From Streptosporangiaceae bacterium (lineage in GTDB: Bacteria > Actinomycetota > Actinomycetes > Streptosporangiales > Streptosporangiaceae), in the NCBI GenBank assembly GCA_019239975.1, contig JAFAZE010000005.1, positions 1 through 51,517 on the forward strand: a DNA stretch of 51,517 bases, written 5' to 3'. The notes below the pieces were generated by a model. It was given only the letters and a program-made list of their open reading frames with translations. It was not told the origin of the DNA and did not search any database. The translations under genes and the position numbers were made by a program. Positions 1 through 8,476 of the stretch are shown one piece after another. Numbering within the stretch: position 1 is the stretch's first letter; each line of letters starts with the position of its first letter.

Positions 1-1
1 C

Positions 2-163
2 GATCAGCTGCGCGCGCACGCAACCGCCCACCACATCACCCTCACCGGCATACCCGCCGGTAAGCCATGCACCGACACGTACAGCCCAACACTCGAAACA
101 ACCGCCAAGTTAAAAACAGACGCGCCCATACGGCACCTACGATTCCGTGATCATGGAGCGTGG
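2..163 (+). CDS. possible 3' end of a gene entering from the left edge
   Basis: The second forward frame is open from the window edge to a TGA at 161-163 and would encode about 53 residues ending in FRDHGAWC. The first half has a high third-position GC content as in real genes here; the second half does not. I recognise no family. The last 13 codons resemble a stretch near 48224 (RH..FRDH..WC), so this may be a dispersed repeat instead of, or as well as, a coding end. Without upstream sequence it cannot be decided. Confidence 0.2.
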
Positions 164-169
164 TGCTGA
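128..169 (+). repeat. copy A of a diverged 42-nt dispersed segment
   Basis: Aligned without gaps to 48224-48265, about 30 of 42 positions agree. The best core is TTCCGTGATCAT followed four bases later by CGTGGTGCT. The second copy ends in the right arm of a long palindrome (48200-48250); no matching left arm is visible next to this one. Confidence 0.4.
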
Positions 170-450
170 TGGGGCGCACGTGGCTGATGCACGACCCCGC
201 TTGCGGGTCGAGCGTTGCTGTTGTGAAAGCGGCCCGACGGCGAGGCAGCCTGGGACCACGCCGCCGGGCAAACGGCGGCCGGCGGCGTCGCAGACCCGCC
301 ACCACCCCGAGATGTGCATCAGAGCCCGGAATGTGAGCCGCGATCGCGGGTCACTCCGCGTTACCCGCCCTAGCCCGCTCTGGTCCACGCCGTATCATCG
401 CGCGATCACGGAGGGTTCGGTCCACTACTCACCGTAACATCGCTGCGGAT
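164..450. other. non-coding stretch, no gene recognised
   Basis: Several frames are open here, as expected at this GC content, but none has a plausible ribosome binding site or a recognisable protein. The DNA contains the end of a repeat-like segment (see 128-169) and no clear RNA gene. Confidence 0.4.
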
Positions 451-1083
451 TTAGGCGTTGCCGAAAACGGCTGGGCGCAGGGCGCGTTCGGGTGTCATCG
501 AGCCCAGCAGCCTCTCGAGTGCGACCTCTACGTCTTCGCGCCAGGTAAGAGCCGTCCTGAGTTCCATGCGGAGCCGGGGATGGTGATGGTGCGGCCGCAC
601 GGTCTTGAACCCGACCGCGAGCAGGTAGTCCACGGGAAGCACGCAGGCCGGGGCCGACCACCGCCTGTCCCCGAAGGCTTCGATCGCCTTGACCCCCCGC
701 CTGGTGAGGTCCTTGGCCATTCCCTGGATGAGCATCCTGCCGAGGCCGCCGCCGGAGAACTCGCTGAGCACCCGCGCCGTCATCAGCAGCACCGCGTCGG
801 CGCTCACCGGGCTGGTGGGAAACGCCACTGAACGCGGCACGTGCTGCGGCGGGGCGAACAGGACATACCCGGCCGGTATTCCGTCGACATACAGAATTTT
901 TCCGCAGCTGCCCCACTCGAGCAGGACAGAGGAGATCCAGGACTCCTTTTCCAGAGCCGGGTCTCCAGATTCCTCCGCCCTTGCCTTGCTTACCGGATCA
1001 AGTTCCCAGAAGACGCAGGCACGGCACTTCGGTGGCAGGTCACCGAGGTTATCCAGCGTAATGTTGGCAAGACGGCGTGACAT
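451..1083 (-). CDS. GNAT-family N-acetyltransferase
   Basis: Predicted 210-residue cytoplasmic acetyl-CoA-dependent acyltransferase. The centre shows the GNAT core: strands around ILYVDGIPAGYVLF, then the acetyl-CoA loop GGGLGRMLIQGMAKDL near residues 112-127. The N-terminus has two cysteines (CRACVFWE) of the kind seen in GNATs that lie close to actinobacterial origins. The ATG at 1083 follows AAAGGA at good spacing. The substrate is unknown. It is divergent from the aminotransferase set, with about 80-180 bases between them. Family assignment is fairly firm; a specific role is not. Confidence 0.8.
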   Translation of the reverse strand: MSRRLANITLDNLGDLPPKCRACVFWELDPVSKARAEESGDPALEKESWISSVLLEWGSCGKILYVDGIPAGYVLFAPPQHVPRSVAFPTSPVSADAVLLMTARVLSEFSGGGLGRMLIQGMAKDLTRRGVKAIEAFGDRRWSAPACVLPVDYLLAVGFKTVRPHHHHPRLRMELRTALTWREDVEVALERLLGSMTPERALRPAVFGNA

Positions 1084-1160
1084 CCCGTTCCTTTATTCGG
1101 CGGCGTGCCCGCGATATACCCCTTATCCTGGCATGATACCCGCCGACAGGAGGAAAGGCC

Positions 1161-1265
1161 GTGAACTCTGAGCCAGATCAGGTAACTCCGGCATGCGAGC
1201 CGGAGGGGTGCGGCGCCCCCTGGACTGTGCCCTCCCCCCGAACCCACCCCAGGGGCGAGGGATGA
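1161..1265 (+). CDS. 34-codon upstream ORF or displaced N-terminus
   Basis: AGGAGGAAAGG (1149-1159) is the strongest ribosome binding site in this area and is followed by GTG at 1161. That frame encodes 34 residues beginning MNSEPDQVTPACEPEGCG and stops with a TGA overlapping the ATG (1262) of the aminotransferase in another frame. It could be a leader peptide coupled to the next gene, or the original aminotransferase start knocked out of frame by an insertion in the GC-rich stretch 1205-1330. No family is recognised. Confidence 0.35.
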   Translation: MNSEPDQVTPACEPEGCGAPWTVPSPRTHPRGEG

Positions 1266-2623
1266 GCGACGGGGAAACGCGGCGCGGCGACGGGGGAATG
1301 GGGACGGGGGCGGGAGCCCGGAGGCGAGCGGGAGACACAGCGCCGCCCGCGCCCGCGGTGCATGGCTCCCGTATCGACCAGTACGCGGATCAGTACGCTG
1401 CGCGTGCTCGCGGGATGGTCGCTTCCGAGATCCGTGCCCTCTTCGCGGTGGCCGCACGGCCCGAGATCGTGTCGCTGGCCGGCGGCTCTCCCTACGTCGC
1501 CGCTCTCCCGCTCGACCTGGTGGGCGAGATGGCGGGCAGGCTCATCGCGTCGCAGGGGCGAGACGCGCTGCAGTACTGCACCGCCCAGGGTGATGATGAG
1601 CTACGGGAGCGTATCTGTGAGGTCATGGCTCTGGAGGGAGTTCACGCGCATCCCGATGACGTTGTCGTGACGGTCGGCTCGCAGCAAGCCCTGGACCTGA
1701 TCACCAGGATCTTCGTCGACCCCGGCGACGTGGTGCTGGCCGAGGCCCCGTCTTACGTCGGCGCGCTCGGCGCGTTCGCCGCCTATCAGGCGGAGGTGGT
1801 GCACGTCGCGATGGACGACGAGGGGCTCAATCCGGAGGCGCTCGCCGCGACCATCGCCGGGCTGTCCAAGGCGGGACGGCGCATCAAGTTCCTGTACACG
1901 GTGCCGAGCTTCCACAACCCGGCAGGTGTGACGCTGAGCGCGGCGCGGCGCCCGCGGGTGCTGGAGATCTGCCGGCGTGCCGGCGTGCTCCTCATCGAGG
2001 ACAACCCGTACGGCCTGCTCGGCTTCGACGGTGAGCCGCTGCGCCCGCTGCGCGCCGAGACCGCCGAGGGTGTCGTCTACCTGGGCAGCTTCTCCAAGAC
2101 GTTCGCAGCGGGCGTGCGGGTGGGCTGGGCCGCGGCCCCGCCCGCGATACGGGACAAGCTGATCCTCGCCGCGGAGTCCGCGGTGTTGTGCCATCCCAGC
2201 TTCTCGCAGCTCGCGGTGCGCGAGTACCTCGCCACCCAGCCATGGCGCGAGCAGATCAAGGCGTTCCGCGAACTGTACCGCGAGCGCCGGGACGCCGCGC
2301 TCGGCGCGCTGACCGCGCTGATGCCCGCCGGCTGTCACTGGACGCACCCGGCCGGCGGTTTCTTCGTCTGGCTTCGGCTGCCTCCGGGAATCGACGCGAA
2401 GGCCATGCTGCCGCGCGCGGTCGCGTCCCGGGTGGCCTACGTTCCGGGGACGGGTTTCTACGCGGACGGGTCCGGCAGGGAGTACGCCAGGCTCTGTTAC
2501 TCGCTGCCGGAGCCGCATCAGATCGCCGAGGGCATCCGCAGGCTCGCCGGGGTGGTCGAGAACGAGCTCTCGCTGCGGGACACGTTCGCCCCGGTGATGC
2601 GCGGCGATCAGGTCAATGGCTGA
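1262..2623 (+). CDS. PLP-dependent class I/II aminotransferase (2-aminoadipate type)
   Basis: Fold-type I aminotransferase related to LysN and the catalytic domain of MocR proteins, without a helix-turn-helix domain. Recognisable features are SLAGGSP near the start, the phosphate-cup region VTVGSQQALDL, the conserved Asn in SFHNPAGVTLS, the Asp in LIEDNPYG and the PLP-binding lysine in YLGSFSKTFAAGVRVGW. The ATG at 1262 is used because GGGCGAGGG precedes it; an in-frame upstream ATG (1193) lacks support. The first 35 residues are low complexity and unlike the family, which normally starts close to the HGSRIDQYA segment. It overlaps the next gene by eight bases, implying coupling. Substrate not predictable. 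Confidence 0.85.
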   Translation: MSDGETRRGDGGMGTGAGARRRAGDTAPPAPAVHGSRIDQYADQYAARARGMVASEIRALFAVAARPEIVSLAGGSPYVAALPLDLVGEMAGRLIASQGRDALQYCTAQGDDELRERICEVMALEGVHAHPDDVVVTVGSQQALDLITRIFVDPGDVVLAEAPSYVGALGAFAAYQAEVVHVAMDDEGLNPEALAATIAGLSKAGRRIKFLYTVPSFHNPAGVTLSAARRPRVLEICRRAGVLLIEDNPYGLLGFDGEPLRPLRAETAEGVVYLGSFSKTFAAGVRVGWAAAPPAIRDKLILAAESAVLCHPSFSQLAVREYLATQPWREQIKAFRELYRERRDAALGALTALMPAGCHWTHPAGGFFVWLRLPPGIDAKAMLPRAVASRVAYVPGTGFYADGSGREYARLCYSLPEPHQIAEGIRRLAGVVENELSLRDTFAPVMRGDQVNG

Positions 2624-3578
2624 CCTCGGTCATGTGATCGTGCTGGCCGGCGGTCTCTCGCCGGAGCGTGAGGTCTCGCTCCATTCCGGGCGGCGGGTGC
2701 GGGACGCTCTCGTGGAGGCCGGCGTGGAAGCCGTTCTCGCCGACGCCGACGCCGGGCTCGTGTCCGGCATCCTCGCCGACCCGCCCGGTGCGGTGTTCCC
2801 CGTCATTCACGGAAGCTCTGGCGAGGACGGGGCCATCAGGGAGGTGCTCGAGCTGCTCGGCGTGCCGTACGTCGGCTCTCGGCCAGGCGCCTGCCGGATC
2901 GCATTCGACAAGCCCGCGGCCAAGACGCTTGTCTCCGCGACCGGAGTCGCGACGCCGGACTCGGTGACACTGCCCCGCGAGACATTCCACGATCTGGGTG
3001 CGGGCTCGGTGATCGACCTGATTGCCGGGCGCCTGGGCCTGCCCCTGTTCGTCAAGCCGGCCCGTGGCGGCTCCGCGTTCGGCGCGTCCCCCGTGCGCTC
3101 GGCGGATGAGCTGCCGACAGCGGTGGTCGGCTGCTTCGCCTACGGCGAGACCGCGCTCATCGAGCGCCTCGTGACCGGGACCGAGGTGGCGGTCGCCGTC
3201 ATCGACCTGGGCGGCGGACCGCGCGCGCTGCCCGCCGTGGAGATCGTGGCGCCGGGCGGGGCGTACGACTACGCCGCACGGTACACCGCCGGACGGACGG
3301 AGTTTTTCGTGCCCGCCAGGCTTCCCGCCGATGTCGCGGCCGCCGCCGCCCAGGCGGCGGTCGCGGCGCATTCGGCGCTCGGACTGCGGGATCTGTCGAG
3401 GACGGACATGATCGTGGACCCGTCGGGCGGCGTCTATTTCCTCGAGGTGAACGTTTCGCCGGGCATGACCGCCACCAGCACGCTCCCCATGGCCCTTGCC
3501 GCGGCCGGCCATGACTTCGGCGGCGCATGCGCCGCGCTGCTCGAGCTCGCCGCCTCTCGCGGCGAACAAGCCCGCTGA
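2616..3578 (+). CDS. D-alanine--D-alanine ligase family protein (ATP-grasp)
   Basis: ATP-grasp ligase of 320 residues, the size of Ddl. It has the N-terminal GGLSPEREVSLHSG signature, the HGSSGEDG loop, the ATP-binding glycine segment KPARGGSAFGAS and the metal and substrate motif EVNVSPGMT near the C-terminus. Ddl enzymes join two D-alanines for peptidoglycan. Actinobacteria usually keep the main ddl elsewhere, beside genes such as thiL, so this origin-linked paralogue may ligate another pair of amino acids; that is inference. Its ATG lies inside the end of the aminotransferase gene, so the two are probably co-translated. Confidence 0.8.
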   Translation: MADLGHVIVLAGGLSPEREVSLHSGRRVRDALVEAGVEAVLADADAGLVSGILADPPGAVFPVIHGSSGEDGAIREVLELLGVPYVGSRPGACRIAFDKPAAKTLVSATGVATPDSVTLPRETFHDLGAGSVIDLIAGRLGLPLFVKPARGGSAFGASPVRSADELPTAVVGCFAYGETALIERLVTGTEVAVAVIDLGGGPRALPAVEIVAPGGAYDYAARYTAGRTEFFVPARLPADVAAAAAQAAVAAHSALGLRDLSRTDMIVDPSGGVYFLEVNVSPGMTATSTLPMALAAAGHDFGGACAALLELAASRGEQAR

Positions 3579-3675
3579 CCAGCGCCGGACGCTCGCGAAC
3601 CCTCCCGTTCCAGGCCGCCACCCGCCCGTTGCCCGACAGCATGGAGCCATCGCGCATGCCCTAGGCTCTGGACCC

Positions 3676-4719
3676 ATGAGCCGAGCAGCCACCCCCCGCA
3701 AGAGTTTCGGCAGCGACAACCACGCCGGCGTCCATCCGGAGGTGCTACGGGCCATCGCCGAGGCCAACACCGGTGACGCCGTCGCCTATGGAGCCGACCC
3801 GTGGACCGAGCGTGCCACGGCCGAACTGCGCCGGCTGTTCGGCACCGAGGGCGATGTGTTCTTCGTGCTCAACGGCAGCGGGGCGAACGTGCTTGGTCTC
3901 GGTCTGCTGCTGCGCCGCCACGAGGCTGTCATCTGCGCCGAATCCGCGCACATCAACATGAACGAGTGCGGCTCCAGCGAGCGCATCCTGGGCACGAAGC
4001 TGCTGGCCGTGCCCGCTCCGGACGGCAAGCTGACCCCTGACATGATCGCCGGAATGCTGACTGGGCGCGGCGATGACCATCGCGCGCAGCCGGGAGTTGT
4101 CGCCATCACCCAGTCGACCGAACTCGGCACCTGTTACACCGCCGGGGAACTGCGCAAGATCAGCGAGTTCTGCTCCGCCAGCGACCTCCGGCTGTATATC
4201 GATGGCGCGCGGCTCGCCAACGCCGCCGCGTATTGCGGCTGCAGTCTGGCGGACATGGCCGGGTATGCCGATGCCGTCAGTTTCGGTGGCACGAAGAACG
4301 GCGCGATGGGCGCCGAGGCGCTCGTGGTCATGCGCCAGGACGATGCGGCGCGGGTACCGTACCTGCGAAAGCAGCATATGCAGCTCGCATCGAAGATGCG
4401 CTTCCTCGCCGCCCAGTTCATCGCGCTGCTGACGGACGACCTGTGGTTGCGCAACGCGTCGCATGCCAACGCCATGGCCGCGAGGCTTGCCGCGGGTCTC
4501 GCTGAACTGCCCGGCGTCGAGGTGGTTCATCCCGTCGAGACGGACGCCGTCTTCGCGCGCCTCAGCCCACAGCACATCGATGCGCTCCGGCGCGAGTGGA
4601 TGTTCCATGTCTGGGACGAGGCGACCTCGGTTGTGCGCTGGATGACCGCTTTTGATACCCAGCCATCGGACGTCGACGCGTTCCTGGAGAGCATCAGCGC
4701 GGTGACGCGTTTCACGTGA
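3676..4719 (+). CDS. low-specificity L-threonine aldolase-like PLP enzyme
   Basis: Beta-eliminating-lyase family protein of 347 residues. The SFGSDNHAGVHPEVLRAI start, the ESAHINMNECGS segment, the IDGARLANAAAY motif and the PLP lysine in SFGGTKNGAMGAEAL are typical of threonine aldolases, which split threonine or allo-threonine to glycine and acetaldehyde. The ATG at 3676 fits the family start; upstream open frame to 3496 is read-through of the preceding gene region. The last codons and the TGA are formed by a perfect parS site (4709-4722), so C-terminal Arg-Phe-Thr is dictated by a ParB-binding site. Confidence 0.83.
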   Translation: MSRAATPRKSFGSDNHAGVHPEVLRAIAEANTGDAVAYGADPWTERATAELRRLFGTEGDVFFVLNGSGANVLGLGLLLRRHEAVICAESAHINMNECGSSERILGTKLLAVPAPDGKLTPDMIAGMLTGRGDDHRAQPGVVAITQSTELGTCYTAGELRKISEFCSASDLRLYIDGARLANAAAYCGCSLADMAGYADAVSFGGTKNGAMGAEALVVMRQDDAARVPYLRKQHMQLASKMRFLAAQFIALLTDDLWLRNASHANAMAARLAAGLAELPGVEVVHPVETDAVFARLSPQHIDALRREWMFHVWDEATSVVRWMTAFDTQPSDVDAFLESISAVTRFT

Positions 4720-4722
4720 AAC
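4709..4722. promoter_or_regulatory. parS centromere site 1 (perfect)
   Basis: GTTTCACGTGAAAC matches the 14-bp palindromic parS consensus of Streptomyces and Bacillus exactly. It overlaps the stop codon of the threonine aldolase gene and lies about 285 bases before parB. ParB is known to load at parS and spread as a CTP-dependent clamp. Confidence 0.95.
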
Positions 4723-4775
4723 CAGCCCGCGCCCGTGCCGCCAGACCGTGCCGCCAGACCGTGCCGCCAATGACT

Positions 4776-4789
4776 GTTTCACGTGAAAC
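4776..4789. promoter_or_regulatory. parS centromere site 2 (perfect)
   Basis: A second exact GTTTCACGTGAAAC, 67 bases from the first, in the upstream region of parB. Its position suggests ParB could affect its own transcription as well as nucleate the segregation complex. The rest of 4720-5006 contains a short direct repeat (CCAGACCGTGCCG, twice, around 4741-4764) and nothing else recognised. Confidence 0.95.
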
Positions 4790-5006
4790 CGGGCGAGACG
4801 TCCACAGCCGTTGGCTCTCAGCACCGCTCCGCCCACGAGTTCACCCGCCGTCCGACGCCTCCGCGTACCGGCGTTCCGGCCGCCGGGCCCATGTTCGTTG
4901 CACCTGCTGGCCGATGTCCGTTGCATTAGACTGTCGGTCCGGGGAGGGCGGAGGCAAGGGCGGCGTCGCGCCCCGGTGACGGCACGATCCGGACCAGGGA
5001 GAAACG

Positions 5007-6020
5007 GTGGCTCAGCAACGTCGAGGGCTCGGCAAGGGTCTAGGCGCACTCATACCCGACATTCCCCGGACGGGCGCGCCTGGGCGCCCGGCCGACGGCG
5101 GTCCCGGAGACGGCGAGGATACAGGGGGCGGAGCACGCGGAGTGGACCGCGCGCGGTACAGCCAGCACGATGCCGCCGGCCAGCCTGGGGCCGAGGCCGT
5201 CGCGCTGCGCGAGGTCACCGGCGCCTATTTCGAGGAAGTCGCCCTCGACTCGATCATCCCCAACCCGAGGCAGCCCCGCCGCAGCTTCGACGAGGAAGCG
5301 CTCGACGAGCTGGCCGCCTCCATTACCGAGGTCGGCCTTCTCCAGCCGGTCGTGGTGCGCAGCCTCGGCTCAGGCCGCTACGAGCTCATCATGGGCGAGC
5401 GTCGCTGGCGTGCATCCCGCCGGGCCGGTCTCGAGTACATCCCCGCAATCGTCCGCGAGACCCCCGACAACGAACTGCTCCGCGACGCGCTCATCGAGAA
5501 CCTCCACCGCCAGCAGCTCGACCCGCTCGAGGAGGCCGCCGCGTACCAGCAGCTGCTCGACGACTTCGGCGCCACCCATGAACAGCTCGCGCAGAAAGTG
5601 GGCCGATCCAGGCCGCACATCAGCAACACCCTTCGGCTCCTGAACCTCCCTCCTGCCGTCCAGAAGCGAGTGGCCGCGGGCGTGATCAGCGCCGGGCACG
5701 CGCGAGCCCTGCTCGCGATAGACGACCCGCAGGCTCAGGAGCGGCTGGCCCAGCGGATCGTCGCCGAGGGCCTATCGGTGCGTGCGGTCGAGGAGATCGT
5801 CGCCATCGGCGAGGACGGAACGGCCAAGCCACAGCGCAAGCCGGCCGCGAAGCAGCCGGTCGCCCCGGCGCTCCGCCATCTCGCAGACCGGCTGTCGGAC
5901 CTTTTCGACACCCGGGTAAAGGTGGAACTCGGCAAGAACAAGGGCAAGATCGTCGTCGAGTTCGCCACCATCGACGACTTGGAGCGCATCGTCAAGGCGA
6001 TGTCCCCCGACGAGGCGTGA
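5007..6020 (+). CDS. parB: chromosome partitioning protein ParB
   Basis: ParB, 337 residues. It begins [15 protein letters not shown], the helix known to stimulate ParA ATPase. A variable linker follows, then the N-terminal CTPase domain with GERRWRA and [14 protein letters not shown]. The helix-turn-helix region ([26 protein letters not shown]) binds parS. The C-terminal dimerisation domain ends near [12 protein letters not shown]. The GTG at 5007 follows AGGGAGAAAC. Two perfect parS sites lie just upstream. Oddly it points toward parA instead of following it, so the two are convergent; see findings. Confidence 0.96.
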   Translation: MAQQRRGLGKGLGALIPDIPRTGAPGRPADGGPGDGEDTGGGARGVDRARYSQHDAAGQPGAEAVALREVTGAYFEEVALDSIIPNPRQPRRSFDEEALDELAASITEVGLLQPVVVRSLGSGRYELIMGERRWRASRRAGLEYIPAIVRETPDNELLRDALIENLHRQQLDPLEEAAAYQQLLDDFGATHEQLAQKVGRSRPHISNTLRLLNLPPAVQKRVAAGVISAGHARALLAIDDPQAQERLAQRIVAEGLSVRAVEEIVAIGEDGTAKPQRKPAAKQPVAPALRHLADRLSDLFDTRVKVELGKNKGKIVVEFATIDDLERIVKAMSPDEA

Positions 6021-6146
6021 GCCCCGGGACCCCAGGAGCCACGCGGTTCCCGGCCGTCTTCCAGCGTCCCGGGTCGTCGCGGCCGGTGCGGTGCGTGGTG
6101 ATGCGACCGCTGCGATGCGCCACGCCAGCACGGCGGGCTCACATGG

Positions 6147-6208
6147 CAGTGGGGCCGCTGGCGCATCTAGCCCCGCCCAGTGGGGCCGCTGGCGCATCTG
6201 GCCCCGCG
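6147..6208. repeat. tandem pair of a 31-bp palindromic repeat unit
   Basis: Two adjacent copies of a 31-base unit, differing at two positions. Each carries GGGGCC, a 12-base loop (GCTGGCGCATCT) and GGCCCC or AGCCCC, so each can fold into a short GC hairpin. The pair lies between the ends of convergent parB and parA. Two more copies, also in tandem, are at 31671-31728, which makes this a dispersed element. It might act as a bidirectional terminator here, although no T-run follows. Confidence 0.8.
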
Positions 6209-6308
6209 TAGGGGCCGGGCGCCGACAGCAGGGGTGTTACCTGTGTGCATGCAGGGCGGATAGCGATCGATGAGGTTAGGCGGTGCCGGACGAACGGCGG
6301 CCCGGTGG

Positions 6309-7385
6309 TCACCGCCGCCGGACGTCAGCGGCAGATCCCCGCTCGCTCCGGCCGCGCGATGCCACGGCGAGCACCGCGGCGGGCAACCCGGGCAACCCGG
6401 GCAACCCGGGCCCCCGTGAAGGCGGCAACCTGGGGCCCCCGTTGACCAGCACCGATAACACGGACCGCATCGCCAGCTCTCTCGCGGCCTCGACATAGGC
6501 GATCGCGCCGCTGGAGGCGGGATCGTAGGTGATCACCGACTGACCGTAGCTGGGTGCCTCGGAGACCCGCACGCTTCGCGGGATGATCGTGCGCAGCACG
6601 ACGTCGCCGAAGTGCGAGCGTACGTCGTCCGCCACCTGTGAGGCGAGCCGCGTCCTCCCGTCGTACATCGTCAGCAGGATCGTCGAGATCCGCAGCCGTC
6701 CGTTCAGGTGACCGCGCACCAGATCGACGGTGCGGAGCAACTGCTCCAGCCCTTCCAGCGCGTAGTACTCGCACTGGATCGGGATCAGCACCTCTTCGGC
6801 CGCCACGAGGGCGTTCACCGTCAGCAGCCCGAGAGATGGCGGGCAGTCGATCAGCACGTAGTCGAGGGCGGACACGTCGAACGCCTCGATCGCGCGCGTC
6901 AGGCGGGACTCCCGTGCCACCATCGGGACCAGTTCGATCTCGGCTCCGGCCAGGTCGATTGTTGCCGGGGCACAGGAGAGCCCCGGCATACCCGGCACCG
7001 CCGTGACGACCTCTGTGAGCGGCCTGTCCTCCACAAGCGAGTTGTACACGGAGACCCGGCCCACGTGATGCTCCACGTCCAGCGCGGTCGACGCGTTGCC
7101 CTGCGGGTCAAGGTCGACCACCAGCACCCGGGAACCGTGCTGAGACAGGCTTGCCGCCAGGTTGACCGCGGTCGTGGTCTTGCCGACGCCGCCCTTCTGA
7201 TTCGCTATCGTCATGATCCGGCACCGCTGCGGCCGCGGCCAGGTCTCGCGTTCCGCCGTGCCGCGCACTCCGACCGCCGCTTGCGCCGCGCGCGCGATCG
7301 GCGTGTCCGCGGGGCTCTGCGGAACCTCCGGCACCACGACTGGTGCCGGGTCGCCCGTGCCGCGCGCCATGACTCCGCCAGGCAT
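6309..7385 (-). CDS. parA: chromosome partitioning ATPase ParA
   Basis: ParA/Soj ATPase that drives segregation with ParB-parS. The deviant Walker A KGGVGKTTT is in IANQKGGVGKTTTAVNLAAS, followed by VVDLDPQGNAS (A') and YVLIDCPPSLGLLTVNAL (B). The ATG at 7385 is chosen because AAAGGAGA sits about seven bases before it, giving 358 residues. The same frame is open to a GTG at 7809-7811 that also has a GAGG-type site, so a 500-residue form with a long Pro/Ala-rich N-terminus cannot be excluded. The C-terminus runs about 45 residues beyond the usual ELAMRSV end, through three 9-bp repeats encoding Gly-Leu-Pro. Confidence 0.92.
   Translation of the reverse strand: MPGGVMARGTGDPAPVVVPEVPQSPADTPIARAAQAAVGVRGTAERETWPRPQRCRIMTIANQKGGVGKTTTAVNLAASLSQHGSRVLVVDLDPQGNASTALDVEHHVGRVSVYNSLVEDRPLTEVVTAVPGMPGLSCAPATIDLAGAEIELVPMVARESRLTRAIEAFDVSALDYVLIDCPPSLGLLTVNALVAAEEVLIPIQCEYYALEGLEQLLRTVDLVRGHLNGRLRISTILLTMYDGRTRLASQVADDVRSHFGDVVLRTIIPRSVRVSEAPSYGQSVITYDPASSGAIAYVEAARELAMRSVLSVLVNGGPRLPPSRGPGLPGLPGLPAAVLAVASRGRSERGSAADVRRR
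6381..6407. repeat. three tandem copies of a 9-bp unit
   Basis: GGGCAACCC is repeated three times and encodes the Gly-Leu-Pro repeats in the extra C-terminal tail of ParA. Confidence 0.85.
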
Positions 7386-7776
7386 CTCGTCGTCTCCTTT
7401 CCCGGCGGTTCCACGTGAAACGGCCGCGGACAGAGCCTGCCGCACTCGCGCCGAACCGGGGCCGACCGACGGCTCATGACCGTTCAACAGTTCACCTCTC
7501 CCTGCCACCGCACTTGAGACGGCCGAACCTGGGGCTCTCGCGCCCGAAGCCACCGCACCAGGAAGCGCGCCGGGGGTCACCGCGCTCACGACCGCCGCTC
7601 CGGAAGCCGTGCCCGGTCCGGCCGGAACCGGCGCCGCTTCAGGGGCCGCCGCGCCTGGCCCGGTGGGGACCGGCGCCGCCACGGGAGCCGCCGTGCGCTC
7701 CGATCGTGCCGGGGGCCAGCCGAGTCCGCCGGATTCGCCCTCTCCGGCAGCGGGCCACACCCTCGCGGATTCCCCC
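7386..7776. other. parA leader between rsmG and parA
   Basis: About 390 bases with no independent gene. It holds a one-mismatch parS (7408-7421) and an open frame continuous with parA that encodes a repetitive Ala-Pro-Gly stretch, with weaker third-position GC than genuine genes here. In Streptomyces the corresponding gap carries the parAB promoters; I could not pick a convincing promoter by eye. Confidence 0.5.
7408..7421. promoter_or_regulatory. parS-like site 3 (one mismatch)
   Basis: GTTCCACGTGAAAC differs from the parS consensus at one position. It lies 22 bases before the preferred parA start, so bound ParB could repress or modulate parA. Confidence 0.8.
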
Positions 7777-8469
7777 TCAGGCCACCCCAGGCCGACTGCC
7801 GTGAGCACCAAGCTGCTCCTCTCGGCCGTGTGCTCCTGTCACGACACGGACAACCGTGGTCGCAGGTACGACCCTACCGTGACCGACTCGCAGAACCTCC
7901 GCGCTCGGCACACCGAGTCGCCGCAGCGCCGGCCGCGCCGCCCTGAGCTCGTCCTCCGCGCCCTGTCCCTTGATCGCGAGGATCACCCCGCCCGGCCGGA
8001 CGAGTCCGGCGGCCCAGCCGGCCAGCCGCCCGAGCGGCGCGACGGCCCTCGCGGTGGCGACGTCGGCCGCCATGGCCGCGTCCTCCGCCCGGGCGCGCAT
8101 CACCGTCACGTTGGCGAGCTCGAGCGAGTCCGCGCACTCCGATAGGAACCGCGTGCGCCGCAGCATGGGCTCCAGGAGCACGACCCGTATCCCAGGCCGG
8201 AGCATGGCGAGGACCACGCCGGGAAGTCCCGCGCCCGACCCGATATCCACGAGTTCGCCACGGGACGGGACCAGGTCGGCCACGACCGCGCAGTTCAGCA
8301 GGTGACGTTCCCAGATCCTGCCGGCCTCCCGTGGGCCGAGGAGTCCGCGGCTCACCCCCTGAGAGGCGAGCAGGCCCGCGAACTCGCGAGCCTTCCCGAG
8401 CGTATCGCCGAACACGGCGGCGGCACCCTCAGGAGGGGGCGGGCAGACGTCGCCGTGACGATCCGGCAT
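7777..8469 (-). CDS. rsmG: 16S rRNA (guanine(527)-N(7))-methyltransferase RsmG
   Basis: RsmG (GidB), 230 residues, uses SAM to methylate G527 of 16S rRNA; loss of the Streptomyces enzyme gives low-level streptomycin resistance. The SAM-binding loop is VDIGSGAGLPGVVLAM, with the acidic turn VVLLEPMLRRTRFLSE after it. IWERHLLNCAVVADLV is the family's substrate-side helix. It follows jag after seven bases in the usual leftward cluster. Confidence 0.93.
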   Translation of the reverse strand: MPDRHGDVCPPPPEGAAAVFGDTLGKAREFAGLLASQGVSRGLLGPREAGRIWERHLLNCAVVADLVPSRGELVDIGSGAGLPGVVLAMLRPGIRVVLLEPMLRRTRFLSECADSLELANVTVMRARAEDAAMAADVATARAVAPLGRLAGWAAGLVRPGGVILAIKGQGAEDELRAARPALRRLGVPSAEVLRVGHGRVVPATTVVRVVTGAHGREEQLGAHGSRPGVA

Positions 8470-8476
8470 GGATCCG

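Noticed and set aside
4720..5006. Small ORF (4716-4979) before parB
   Set aside because: It begins within parS, has no binding site or family, and the region is better explained as the parB control region.
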